NCBI GenBank assembly: GCA_019634695.1
Contig: JAHCAW010000012.1
Location: 1 to 64,000 of the forward strand
DNA: 64,000 nucleotides
Reading direction: 5' to 3'
From: Candidatus Sumerlaeia bacterium
GTDB taxonomy: Bacteria > Sumerlaeota > Sumerlaeia > SLMS01 > JAHLLQ01
Positions within the stretch are counted from its first letter, which is position 1. Every line of letters starts with the position of its first letter. The position numbers and the translations under genes are program-made. Below the pieces are notes generated by a model, which was not told the DNA's origin, did not search any database, and was given only the letters and a program-made list of their open reading frames with translations. Shown piece by piece: positions 49,499 through 57,217 of the stretch.

Positions 49499-50170
49499 AT
49501 GAAAGGTACCTGCACCCGCATCGTGTTGACCAGTTGTGTGGCAGTCTCGCTCGTGCTGGCGGGCTGCGCCAAGAAGCCGCGTCCGGACGCCGAAGTGCGC
49601 GTGCCGGGCGCCACGAAGTCTTCCCTGGCCGGCGGCAACGCCCGGCTCGGCCCCGGCGGTGCCTGGTCGCCGGCCGACGGTCCCCCGATGCTCGATCCCT
49701 CGGGCAGCGGCGCCTCGCGCCTGGCGGGCTCGCCCTTCGGGCCTGATTCCGGCACCGGCGGATTCGCCCAGAACGCCAATCTGGCCGGCGTCGAGAACGC
49801 CGTCCAGATCGCCGACCTCGACATGGTCCACTTCGAGTACGATCAGTTCGGTCTGTCGCCCGAATGGCAGCGCGTCCTCGACGGCCACGCCCAGTGGCTC
49901 GCCTCCAACGCCAGCGTCCACGTCCAGATCGAAGGCCACTGCGACGAGCGCGGCACCGAGGAGTACAACGTCTCGCTCGGCCAGCGCCGTGCCGACGCCG
50001 TCCGCGAGTACCTTGCCGGCAAGGGCATCGAGCCCTTCCGCATGTCCACCATCAGCTACGGCAAGCTCCGCCCGCTGACGTTCGACCAGAACGAGCAGTC
50101 CCACTCCTTGAACCGGCGCGCCATGTTCCTGGTCTACAGCCCCGGCACCCAGACCGCGGCCGCCTACTGA
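49499..50170 (+). CDS. pal: Peptidoglycan-associated lipoprotein (Pal, OmpA domain)
   Basis: The product has 223 residues; GGAGGT lies upstream of the ATG at 49499. The lipobox VLAGC puts the acylated Cys at residue 23. Residues about 105-215 form an OmpA-like domain (VHFEYDQFGLSPEWQRVLDG, VQIEGHCDERGTEEYN, LGQRRADAVREYL) that binds diaminopimelate in peptidoglycan. It should tether the outer membrane. The rest of the Tol system is not adjacent. A second OmpA lipoprotein starts 28 bases downstream. Confidence 0.92.
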   Translation: MKGTCTRIVLTSCVAVSLVLAGCAKKPRPDAEVRVPGATKSSLAGGNARLGPGGAWSPADGPPMLDPSGSGASRLAGSPFGPDSGTGGFAQNANLAGVENAVQIADLDMVHFEYDQFGLSPEWQRVLDGHAQWLASNASVHVQIEGHCDERGTEEYNVSLGQRRADAVREYLAGKGIEPFRMSTISYGKLRPLTFDQNEQSHSLNRRAMFLVYSPGTQTAAAY

Positions 50171-50198
50171 TCGCCCCGGGACCAAAGGCAGGACTTCC

Positions 50199-50810
50199 AT
50201 GAACCGACAGCTTCTCCTCGCCCTCCTAACGGGGGGCGTTCTTGCTTTCTCCCTCGGATGCGCCAAGAAGGGCACCGCCCACCTGCCCACCGGGCCGGAC
50301 CAGCTTGACGGCGAAGTCCGCGTCCCACCCCGGCCGGTGGTCTCCGATCCGGACGCCGAGGCGGCCGCGGCCGCCGAAGCCGCCTTCCGCAACGCCGTCC
50401 GCGACCCGGCCACCGATGGCTTCGTCGAGGTCGGCCGACGCGACGAGACCGCACCGCTCGGCCGCCAGGTGCCCGAGTTCGCCAACGTCGAGTTCGATTT
50501 CGACAGCGACGCGCTCACCGCCGAGGGCCGCTCCCGGCTCGACAAGGCGCTGGTCTTCCTGCGCGAGAACCCCAAGACGGGCATCGTCCTGCGCGGGCAC
50601 ACCGACTCCTCCGGCACCGAGGAGTACAACCTCGTGCTCGGCAGCCGGCGCGCCCAGGCGGTACGCAACTACCTGCTCGAGCGCGGCATCGCCCCCGGAC
50701 GGGTCGAGACCGTCAGCTTCGGCAAGATGGTTCCGCTGGCCGACGAGGACACCCCGGCGGCCCGCGCCCGCAACCGCCGCGTCGAGCTCTTCCTCTTCGA
50801 GCTCAACTGA
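50199..50810 (+). CDS. Second OmpA-domain lipoprotein, Pal-like
   Basis: The product has 203 residues with a lipobox SLGC (Cys 21) and an OmpA domain at about residues 90-200 (VEFDFDSDALTAEGRSRLDK, VLRGHTDSSGTEEYN, LGSRRAQAVRNYLL, ending ARNRRVELFLFEL). Its C-terminal Arg-rich end is closer to classical Pal than that of the gene upstream. The two are probably cotranscribed, and the strong hairpin at 50838 ends the unit. Confidence 0.9.
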   Translation: MNRQLLLALLTGGVLAFSLGCAKKGTAHLPTGPDQLDGEVRVPPRPVVSDPDAEAAAAAEAAFRNAVRDPATDGFVEVGRRDETAPLGRQVPEFANVEFDFDSDALTAEGRSRLDKALVFLRENPKTGIVLRGHTDSSGTEEYNLVLGSRRAQAVRNYLLERGIAPGRVETVSFGKMVPLADEDTPAARARNRRVELFLFELN

Positions 50811-50837
50811 CGCGATCCCGACACCAACGCCTCTCCC

Positions 50838-50869
50838 GCCACCGCCCCGCAATCCCGCGGGGCGGTGGC
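50838..50869 (+). terminator. Strong hairpin between the OmpA lipoprotein and ppk2 genes
   Basis: A perfect 13-bp stem (GCCACCGCCCCGC with GCGGGGCGGTGGC) and a six-base loop AATCCC follow the stop at 50810. The tail CGTTTCGG is weakly T-rich. Because ppk2 converges on it and ends at 50894, it may serve both directions. Confidence 0.6.
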
Positions 50870-50893
50870 CGTTTCGGGCCCCTGGGCGCCAGC

Positions 50894-51766
50894 CTACACC
50901 TCACTGGCATAGTAGTCCGTCACGATGGCGTGGTCGCCCCGCGGCGGGCGTTCGTAGGTCTTGCGCACCACCCGCGCCGACAACTCGATCGGCCCGGGCA
51001 TGATGTCCTCGTAGCCAATGTGCTCGAGCAGATGCCGGATGCAGTTCAGCCGCGCGCGCCGCTTGTCGTCCGACTCGATCGTGTGCCACGGCGCCTCCGG
51101 GATGTCGGTGTAGAAGAACATCTCGTCCTTGGCACGCGAGTAGTCCTCCCACAGGTCCCGGGATTTCAGGTCCATCGGGCTCAGCTTCCACCGCCGCCGC
51201 ACGTCGTTGGCCCGCTGCTGGAAGCGCCGCTCCTGCTCGTCGTCGCTCACCGAGAACCAGTACTTCAGCAGCACGATGCCCGAGCGCACCATCATGCGCT
51301 CGAACTCCGGGCACGAGCGCATGAACTCGCGGTACTCGCGGTCCGTGCAGAACCCCATCACGCGCTCGACGCCGGCGCGGTTGTACCAACTGCGGTCGAA
51401 CAGCACGATCTCGCCCGCCGACGGCAGGTGCTCGACGTAGCGCTGGAAGTACCACTGCGTGCGCTCGCGGTCCGACGGCTTCTCGAGCGCCACCACGCGG
51501 CAGCCCCGGGGATTCAGCGGCTCGGTGATCCGCTTGATCGTCCCCCCCTTGCCCGCCGCGTCCCGTCCCTCGAACAGCATCACCACCCGCAGGCCGCGGT
51601 CCTTGATCCAGTACTGCAACTTCACCAGTTCGGCGTACAGGCGCTCGAGTTCTGCTTCATAGAAGCTGCGCTTCATCTTGGCCACGCCCTCGGCCGGCGC
51701 CTGCGCACCGTCACCGCCGGCCTCGTGCTTGGCCTTGCCGGCCTTCTTCTTTTTGCCGTCCGACAT
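50894..51766 (-). CDS. ppk2: Polyphosphate kinase 2 (class I-like)
   Basis: The product has 290 residues with GGAGGAGGG before the ATG at 51766. The N terminus is Lys-rich. The kinase core has Walker A FEGRDAAGKGGTIKRITEPL, the lid segment EIVLFDRSWYNRAGVERVMG and RRFQQRANDVRRRWKLSPMD with LWEDYSRAKDEMF. A single-domain PPK2 of this length phosphorylates nucleoside diphosphates with polyphosphate, or the reverse. Class and direction cannot be fixed from sequence. No ppk1 or ppx is nearby. Confidence 0.93.
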   Translation of the reverse strand: MSDGKKKKAGKAKHEAGGDGAQAPAEGVAKMKRSFYEAELERLYAELVKLQYWIKDRGLRVVMLFEGRDAAGKGGTIKRITEPLNPRGCRVVALEKPSDRERTQWYFQRYVEHLPSAGEIVLFDRSWYNRAGVERVMGFCTDREYREFMRSCPEFERMMVRSGIVLLKYWFSVSDDEQERRFQQRANDVRRRWKLSPMDLKSRDLWEDYSRAKDEMFFYTDIPEAPWHTIESDDKRRARLNCIRHLLEHIGYEDIMPGPIELSARVVRKTYERPPRGDHAIVTDYYASEV

Positions 51767-52069
51767 GGTACCCTCCTCCCGCACGGAGCCCTCCGCGGTC
51801 CCCGCGGATCGCCCCCGCAGAATCGGTCCTCGTGCCCGCAGGCAACACCCGGACGGAGGAAAGCTCAAGCGGGATTCGACACGCGGCACGGCCACCGCAG
51901 AATGCCGGACTGCGGGGGATTGGGTCTCTTCGTCGAAGGCCAGGAAGTCCTGTGCGCCGCCCACGTCATCATGCCCAAGTTCCGCGAACGCTTCGGGAGC
52001 GTGCGATGCGGGGCGTCAGGCGCGAACGGAATCAATGCCGGGCTTGGCGGTGGACTTGTGGGAAGTCGA
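51767..52069. other. Intergenic stretch without a clear gene
   Basis: About 300 bases separate ppk2 from hepT. The ppk2 ribosome binding site lies at its left end. A short minus-strand frame exists (51865-51964) but has no family features. Nothing else was recognised. Confidence 0.4.
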
Positions 52070-52432
52070 TCAGCTCCCGGCGCTGAGATTGCTTGGGAAT
52101 TCCTGCTCGACGATTTCGGCGATCTGGAGACGGAACGGGGGAATGTCGCCGGTGATGGTGGCGTGGATGATGTCCCACTCGACGCCGAAGTAGGCATGAA
52201 CGGCGAAATTCCGGACGGCGACGGCCATCTTCCATGCGACTTCTGGATGGCGCGCCTTGAGTTCGGTGGAGATGCGGGCGCAGGCTTCGCCGATCTCGGC
52301 GAGGGCTTGAAGGGCGGCACGCCTCTCGAGCATCCGGTCGGCGAACTCGACGACCGTCAGCCCCTGAATGAGCGTCGTCAGATCGTCGGCGGCTCGGAGA
52401 ATGTCCCTGAGGTAGAGTTCATCCGATCGCAT
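52070..52432 (-). CDS. hepT: HepT-like HEPN ribonuclease toxin
   Basis: The product has 120 residues and is all-helical. The HEPN active-site motif R-x4-H-x-Y is intact: R74-N-F-A-V-H79-A-Y81 in MAVAVRNFAVHAYFGVEWD. HepT cleaves RNA (tRNA in known cases) unless modified by MntA on the motif tyrosine. The gene overlaps mntA by 14 bases and follows it on the minus strand. Confidence 0.9.
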   Translation of the reverse strand: MRSDELYLRDILRAADDLTTLIQGLTVVEFADRMLERRAALQALAEIGEACARISTELKARHPEVAWKMAVAVRNFAVHAYFGVEWDIIHATITGDIPPFRLQIAEIVEQEFPSNLSAGS

Positions 52433-52727
52433 AGAGGGTCCTTGCCTCCCGGAGTACTCCCTCGCGAATGACCGGATTGAGACCGTTGCGTGGAACGAGA
52501 TCCACCTGCCGGCCGATGGCTTCCGACAGTTCTTCCTGAATTCGCGCGAGCCCGAAGAGGCCAATCCGCCTGTCCGGAGGGAAGGCGATGAGTATGTCCA
52601 CGTCGCTGTCGGGGCGAAAGTCCTCGCGGAGCACCGAGCCAAACAGTGCGAGTTCGCGGATGCCGTGGCGGCGGCAGATTTCGGCAATCTTCTCGCCGGG
52701 CAGGGGGAGGGCGACTGGCAGGGTCAT
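52419..52727 (-). CDS. mntA: MntA-like nucleotidyltransferase antitoxin
   Basis: The product has 102 residues with GGAGA seven bases before the ATG at 52727. The minimal nucleotidyltransferase motif is G30-S-V-L-R-E-D-F then S41-D-V-D44, with the third Asp in RQVDLV. The family AMPylates HepT and so blocks it. A TACAAT -10-like hexamer lies at 52785-52790 on the same strand, between this gene and the tRNA. The pair sits directly 3' of tRNA-Val, a common place for acquired modules. Confidence 0.88.
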   Translation of the reverse strand: MTLPVALPLPGEKIAEICRRHGIRELALFGSVLREDFRPDSDVDILIAFPPDRRIGLFGLARIQEELSEAIGRQVDLVPRNGLNPVIREGVLREARTLYAIG

Positions 52728-52830
52728 GGTCGAGTCTCCATCATGAGGGGACGCTGGCACGAACCGGCGGCCGTGCGCCACTCTATTGTACGGGAAGCGG
52801 AGGGGGGCGAGAGTTGCTGGGGAGGGTGAA

Positions 52831-52907
52831 TGGTGGGCGGTACAGGAATCGAACCTGTGACCTCAGCGATGTCAACGCTGCGCTCTAACCATCTGAGCTA
52901 ACCGCCC
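52831..52907 (-). tRNA. tRNA-Val(GAC)
   Basis: On the minus strand the sequence folds as a tRNA: acceptor GGGCGGT pairs with ACCGCCC, the D-arm TTAGCTCAGATGG is present, the anticodon stem CAGCG/CGCTG encloses TTGACAT, and the T-arm is CAGGTTCGATTCCTG. Anticodon GAC reads GUC (valine). The CCA end is encoded (52831-52833). Confidence 0.95.
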
Positions 52908-53042
52908 CCCTGAAAGGGACGGAACAAGTGGACCAGGCCCGGGTGGGAGACAAGAGGATTTTTCGGCGCGTGCGACCGGGATTGCCCTGCCGGGGGCGGT
53001 CCGGCAGGTGGGGGCAAGCGGCCCCCCAAGGAGGGCGCAGCC

Positions 53043-53726
53043 ATGCGGGTGCTGGTGGTGGAAGACGAGGCCAAGATTGCCGGGGCGCTGTGTGCGGCGC
53101 TCGGGGCGGAGGGGCACGAGGCGGCGCGGGTCGGCGATGGGCCGGCAGCGGTGGCGGCGGTGGAGCGCGGCGGCGTGGATCTGATGGTGCTCGATCTGGG
53201 GCTGCCGGGATTCGACGGGCTGGAAGTGTTGCGTCGGGCGCGCGCGGGCGGCTGGCGCGGGCCGGTGCTGGTGCTGACGGCGCGCGATGCGGTGGACGAT
53301 CGGGTCGCCGGGCTCGATGCCGGGGCGGACGACTATCTGGTGAAGCCCTTCGCGGTCGCCGAGGTGCTGGCCCGCGTGCGGGCGCTGGCCCGGCGCGGAG
53401 CCGCCGAGGCCAGTCGTCTGGTTGTCGCGGACCTCGAGCTCGACATCGTCGAGCGCCGCGCCCGTCGCGCCGGGCGCCTGCTGGACCTCACACCCAAGGA
53501 GTTCGAGGTGCTGCTGCTGCTTGCCCGCCATGCCGGCCAGCCGGTCACGCGGCGCATGCTGGCCGAGGCGGTCTGGAACGACGTCCCGCGCGCCACGCCG
53601 CTGGACAACGTGATCGACGTGCACGTCGCGCGCCTGCGCCGCAAGGTGGACGACCCGTTCGCCGTGCGCCTGATCCGCACGGTGCGCGGCGTTGGGTTCG
53701 TGCTGGAGTCGGCCGGATGCGCCTGA
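53043..53726 (+). CDS. OmpR-family response regulator
   Basis: The product has 227 residues with AAGGAGG eight bases before the ATG. The receiver domain has the acidic pair in VVEDE, the phosphoacceptor D51 in MVLDLGLPG, and K101 in DDYLVKPF. The winged-helix effector (about 130-225) has LTPKEFEVLLLLARH and VHVARLRRKVD. Its last 10 bases overlap the histidine kinase gene, so the two are one signalling system. The target is unknown; the convergent efflux operon next door is a candidate. Confidence 0.94.
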   Translation: MRVLVVEDEAKIAGALCAALGAEGHEAARVGDGPAAVAAVERGGVDLMVLDLGLPGFDGLEVLRRARAGGWRGPVLVLTARDAVDDRVAGLDAGADDYLVKPFAVAEVLARVRALARRGAAEASRLVVADLELDIVERRARRAGRLLDLTPKEFEVLLLLARHAGQPVTRRMLAEAVWNDVPRATPLDNVIDVHVARLRRKVDDPFAVRLIRTVRGVGFVLESAGCA

Positions 53727-55054
53727 CCTTTCGCGGGCGGATGACGGCATGGTACGCGGCGACGCTGTCGGCGCTGCTGCTGGTGTTCGCGGTGCAGGTG
53801 TACGCGTTGGTGCGGGCCGGGCTGCTGGGCGAGCTGGACGGCGCGCTGCGGGCGGACCGGGAGTACGTCGAGTGGATGCTTGACTCGTCGCCCGAACGCC
53901 TCGAGGCCGGGCCCGAGATCCCCGCGCTGCCGCTGCTGACGGTCTCGCTGCGCGAGGGCCACCGACGCGACACCGAGGCTTGGCGCGAGGCCGGGCTCGA
54001 CGGAGCGCTGGTCGGTCTTCCATACGACACGCCGATCCTTTGGAGCAACGCCGCGGGCGACACCTTCCGCGTGTTGAAGGCGGCGCCGGCCGACGACGTG
54101 CGCGTGGCGCTGGCCCGGCCGGCCAACGATGCCCGCGTCGCCCTGCACGCGCTGGCGCTGACGCTGGGCATCGGGTTGCCCAGCACGCTGGCCTTCGCGG
54201 TGCTCGGAGGGCTGCTGCTGGCGCGGCGGGCGCTGCGCCCCGTGGGCGCGATGGCCGCCCGGGCCCGGGCCATCACCGCCGAACGCCTCGACGAGCGCCT
54301 GCCGGTCGAGAACCCACACGACGAGTTCGGCGAACTGGCCACCGTGTTCAACGAGACGCTCGAGCGCCTCGAGTGCTCGTTCGACCAGCTCCGGCGCTTC
54401 ACGGCCGACGCGTCGCACCAGTTGCGCACGCCGCTGGCGGCGATGCGGGCGGTCGGCGAGGCCGGGCTGCGCGGGGAGGTTCCGGCCGAGTCACTGCGCG
54501 AGACGATCGCGAGCATGCTGGAGGAGGCCGACCGACTGGCGAGCCTGACGGCGGACCTGCTGACGATCACGCGGGCGGAGGCGGGGCAGTTGCCGCTGCG
54601 GCGCGAGCGGCTGGATATCGGAACGCTCGTTCAGGAAATCGCCGAAACGCTGCGGCCGCTGGCCGAGGAGGCCGGGCTCGCCCTCGCCTGCGACGTCGAG
54701 GCGGGGGCGACCGTGGAGGCCGACGCCGCGCTGCTGCGCCAGGCGGTCATTAACGTGTTGGACAACGCGCTGCGCTACACGCCGACGGGCGGGAGCGTGG
54801 CCATGCGGGTGGCGCGTCGGGACGGGGCAGTGATCGTCGAGGTGCGGGACAGCGGGCCGGGGATTGCGCCGGAGGTGCGGGGCCGCGAGTTCGAGCGCTT
54901 CGTGCGCGGGCAGTCCGATGCACCCGGCACGGGATTGGGGCTGGCGGTGGCGCGCTGGACCACGGAGGCAAACGGCGGGCGGATCGAGGTGGCCGAAACG
55001 GGTCCGACCGGCACGGTCGTGCGGATTCAGTTCCCGGCCGCGGCAGAGGCCTGA
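53717..55054 (+). CDS. Membrane sensor histidine kinase
   Basis: The product has 445 residues from the ATG at 53717. Two membrane helices (about 10-35 and 148-175) flank a periplasmic sensor region. A HAMP domain (RALRPVGAMAARARAITAER) is followed by the H-box with H234 in DASHQLRTPLAAM, an N-box VINVLDNALRYTPTGG, a G1 box VRDSGPGIAPE and a G2 box GTGLGLAVAR. It should phosphorylate the adjacent regulator. The sensor domain is under 120 residues and gives no ligand clue. Its 3' end overlaps the ABC gene on the other strand by 28 bases. Confidence 0.94.
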   Translation: MRLTFRGRMTAWYAATLSALLLVFAVQVYALVRAGLLGELDGALRADREYVEWMLDSSPERLEAGPEIPALPLLTVSLREGHRRDTEAWREAGLDGALVGLPYDTPILWSNAAGDTFRVLKAAPADDVRVALARPANDARVALHALALTLGIGLPSTLAFAVLGGLLLARRALRPVGAMAARARAITAERLDERLPVENPHDEFGELATVFNETLERLECSFDQLRRFTADASHQLRTPLAAMRAVGEAGLRGEVPAESLRETIASMLEEADRLASLTADLLTITRAEAGQLPLRRERLDIGTLVQEIAETLRPLAEEAGLALACDVEAGATVEADAALLRQAVINVLDNALRYTPTGGSVAMRVARRDGAVIVEVRDSGPGIAPEVRGREFERFVRGQSDAPGTGLGLAVARWTTEANGGRIEVAETGPTGTVVRIQFPAAAEA

Positions 55055-55752
55055 GCGACTTCGACCTGCGGGCCCCGCACGGTCTCGATGCGTTCGACCA
55101 CGCCGTCGCGGATGTGCACGATGCGGTTGGCGTGCTCGGCGATGTCGCGCTCGTGGGTGACGACGATCAGCGTGTTGCCGGCGGCGTGCACTTCGGCAAA
55201 CAGCGCCATGATCTCGGTGCCGGTCTTGGAGTCCAGGTTGCCGGTCGGCTCGTCGGCCAGCAGGATGGCGGGCTTGTTGACGAGGGCACGGGCGATGGCG
55301 ACGCGCTGGCGCTGGCCGCCGGAGAGTTCGTTGGGCAGGTGGCGCAGGCGATCGGTGAGGCTGACGCGTTCGAGGGCGGCGAGGGCGCGCTCGCGCCGTT
55401 CGCGCCGGGACATGCCCGCGTAGACCATCGGCAGCTCGACGTTCTGCTGCACGTTCATGTGGGCGAGCAGGTTGAACGACTGGAAGATGAAGCCGATCTC
55501 GCGGTTGCGCGTGCGCGAAAGGGCCTGATCGTCCAGGTCCTCGACGGCATTGCCGCGCAGGCGATACGAGCCGCTGGTCGGGCGGTCCAGACAACCGATG
55601 ATGTGCATGAGCGTGGACTTGCCCGAGCCCGACGGGCCCATGATGGCGACGTAGTCGCCCTGCGGCACCTTCAGGTGCAGCCCGCGCAGCGCAAGCACCT
55701 TGATGGGACCGATCTCGTAGGTCTTCGTCAGGCTGTCGATGTCGATGATCAA
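55027..55752 (-). CDS. ABC transporter ATP-binding protein, MacB/LolD type
   Basis: A TTG at 55752 with GGAGG ten bases upstream gives 241 residues; the TTGA overlap with the upstream stop supports this start. Motifs are Walker A GPSGSGKST, the Q-loop FIFQSFNLL, the signature LSGGQRQRVAIARAL, Walker B ILLADEPTGNLDS and the H-loop VVTHE. LNIIG-like spacing and the DEPTGNLDS form are typical of LolD/MacB ATPases that pair with an FtsX-type permease. No such permease is visible next to it. Confidence 0.92.
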   Translation of the reverse strand: MIIDIDSLTKTYEIGPIKVLALRGLHLKVPQGDYVAIMGPSGSGKSTLMHIIGCLDRPTSGSYRLRGNAVEDLDDQALSRTRNREIGFIFQSFNLLAHMNVQQNVELPMVYAGMSRRERRERALAALERVSLTDRLRHLPNELSGGQRQRVAIARALVNKPAILLADEPTGNLDSKTGTEIMALFAEVHAAGNTLIVVTHERDIAEHANRIVHIRDGVVERIETVRGPQVEVAQASAAAGN

Positions 55753-57143
55753 GAGCGACGGCCTCCGGCGGGCGCTCCCGTCGTTGCGTCGCTTGTGGTC
55801 TCTTCTTCCTCGATGTCGGGGATCAGGATGCCGGGCGTGCCTTCGCCCGTGGGCGGGGCCAGCAACAGGCGCTGGCCGGCGGACAACGACGCCTCGACTG
55901 CTGCGTAGTGCTGGTTCGACGCCAGAATGGTGACAGGCACGAAGGTCGGGGCCATGCCGCCATCGGTCCACACGCCGGTGGCGCCGTCGCGCATGCCGAT
56001 CGCCTCGAGCGGCACCTGCAACGCATCGGGTCGCTCGTCGAGGTAGATGTGCACCGAGGCGGTCATGCCCTGACGGAACAGTTCGCTGGTGCCTTCGACG
56101 CGGACGCGAACCTCGAACTCGCGGGGTCCGGGCGTGTCGCCGCCCCCGCGGTCCCACGAGCGCGCCGCCGGATCGCTGATCGGCACGATCGACTTGCCCG
56201 CCACCACGGCCGGGAAGCTCTTGCCCGGCAACGCCACCAGCTCGATCTCGGCGCGCTGGCCCACCTCGACCCGCGAGATGTCGATCTCGTTGACCGGGAT
56301 CACGACGTGCATCTCGGTGGTGTCGGGAATCTCGACCAGACTCGAGCGGCGCCAGACCTGATCGCCTTCGACGATCTTGGCGGCCACGCCCGACTTCCAG
56401 ATTTTCAGGTACGAGATGTCGCCCGGACTGGTGGCCCGAACGATCGCCGACTCGACCTTGCGCTGGTCCTCCTCGACGCGGCGCTCCGTGCGCTCGACAA
56501 CAAGGCGCGCGCGCTCGATGTCCTGCTCGCGCACGCGCAGCGTCCCCGCAAGGTTCTCCTCCACCCGCGCCAGGTTGATCTGCGCGTTTCGCAGGTTCAA
56601 CTCGGCTTGCAGCAGCGCCAGCCGCCGCGTGTCGAGCTGCGTCTGCGGCGAGACGTTGCGCTCGAACAGCACCTTCTCCGCCTCGAACTTCTGGCGGGCG
56701 TCCTCGAAGGACTGGCGCGCGATTTCCACGCGCGTCCGCTCCGCCTCCAGCGAGTACTGGTTCTTGATCTTCTCCAGTTCGTAGGCCTCGATCGACGCCT
56801 GATGGTTCTTCTTGTCGAGTTCAAGCTGCGCCAGGCGGTCCTCGAGTTCCTCCTCAATCTGGTCCGTCTCGAACCAGATCACCGGATCGCCAACTTCGAC
56901 GCGCGCACCCTCCTCGACCAGCTTCGTGATCTTGCCCTCGAAGGGACTGCTGAGCACCGACGACCGCGCGGCGCGCAGTTCGCCGATGCTCGTCAACTGC
57001 ACCTGAAAGGAGCCGCGGCGCACCTCGACCGTGGGGATCGTGTCGATCGTCACCGGCTTGTCCTGGAAGTGCTTCCACGCATAGGCGCCCCCGCCGCCCG
57101 CAACGGCGACGACGATCACACCGATCAGCAGGGTGTTTCGCAT
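55749..57143 (-). CDS. Periplasmic adaptor (membrane fusion protein, HlyD/MacA type)
   Basis: The product has 464 residues with an N-terminal membrane anchor (LLIGVIVVAVAGGGGAYAW). The lipoyl-like half motifs (VLSSPFEGKITKLVEEGARV and ATSPGDISYLKIWKSGVAAK) enclose a long coiled-coil hairpin at about 95-235. Beta-barrel and membrane-proximal domains follow (VGQRAEIELVALPGKSF). Such adaptors link an inner-membrane pump to a TolC channel. It overlaps the ATPase by four bases and is 74 bases after the TolC-like gene. Confidence 0.9.
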   Translation of the reverse strand: MRNTLLIGVIVVAVAGGGGAYAWKHFQDKPVTIDTIPTVEVRRGSFQVQLTSIGELRAARSSVLSSPFEGKITKLVEEGARVEVGDPVIWFETDQIEEELEDRLAQLELDKKNHQASIEAYELEKIKNQYSLEAERTRVEIARQSFEDARQKFEAEKVLFERNVSPQTQLDTRRLALLQAELNLRNAQINLARVEENLAGTLRVREQDIERARLVVERTERRVEEDQRKVESAIVRATSPGDISYLKIWKSGVAAKIVEGDQVWRRSSLVEIPDTTEMHVVIPVNEIDISRVEVGQRAEIELVALPGKSFPAVVAGKSIVPISDPAARSWDRGGGDTPGPREFEVRVRVEGTSELFRQGMTASVHIYLDERPDALQVPLEAIGMRDGATGVWTDGGMAPTFVPVTILASNQHYAAVEASLSAGQRLLLAPPTGEGTPGILIPDIEEEETTSDATTGAPAGGRRS

Positions 57144-57217
57144 GGCTCGGGCTCCGTCGTGTGTCGGTCGGCCTACTCCCCCGCCACGGGGGGTTGCAAA
57201 ATCCGGTCCGCCCCGCC

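Noticed and set aside
51865..51964. Short minus-strand frame between hepT and ppk2
   Set aside because: Overlapping frames are both short, lack a ribosome binding site and show no family features.
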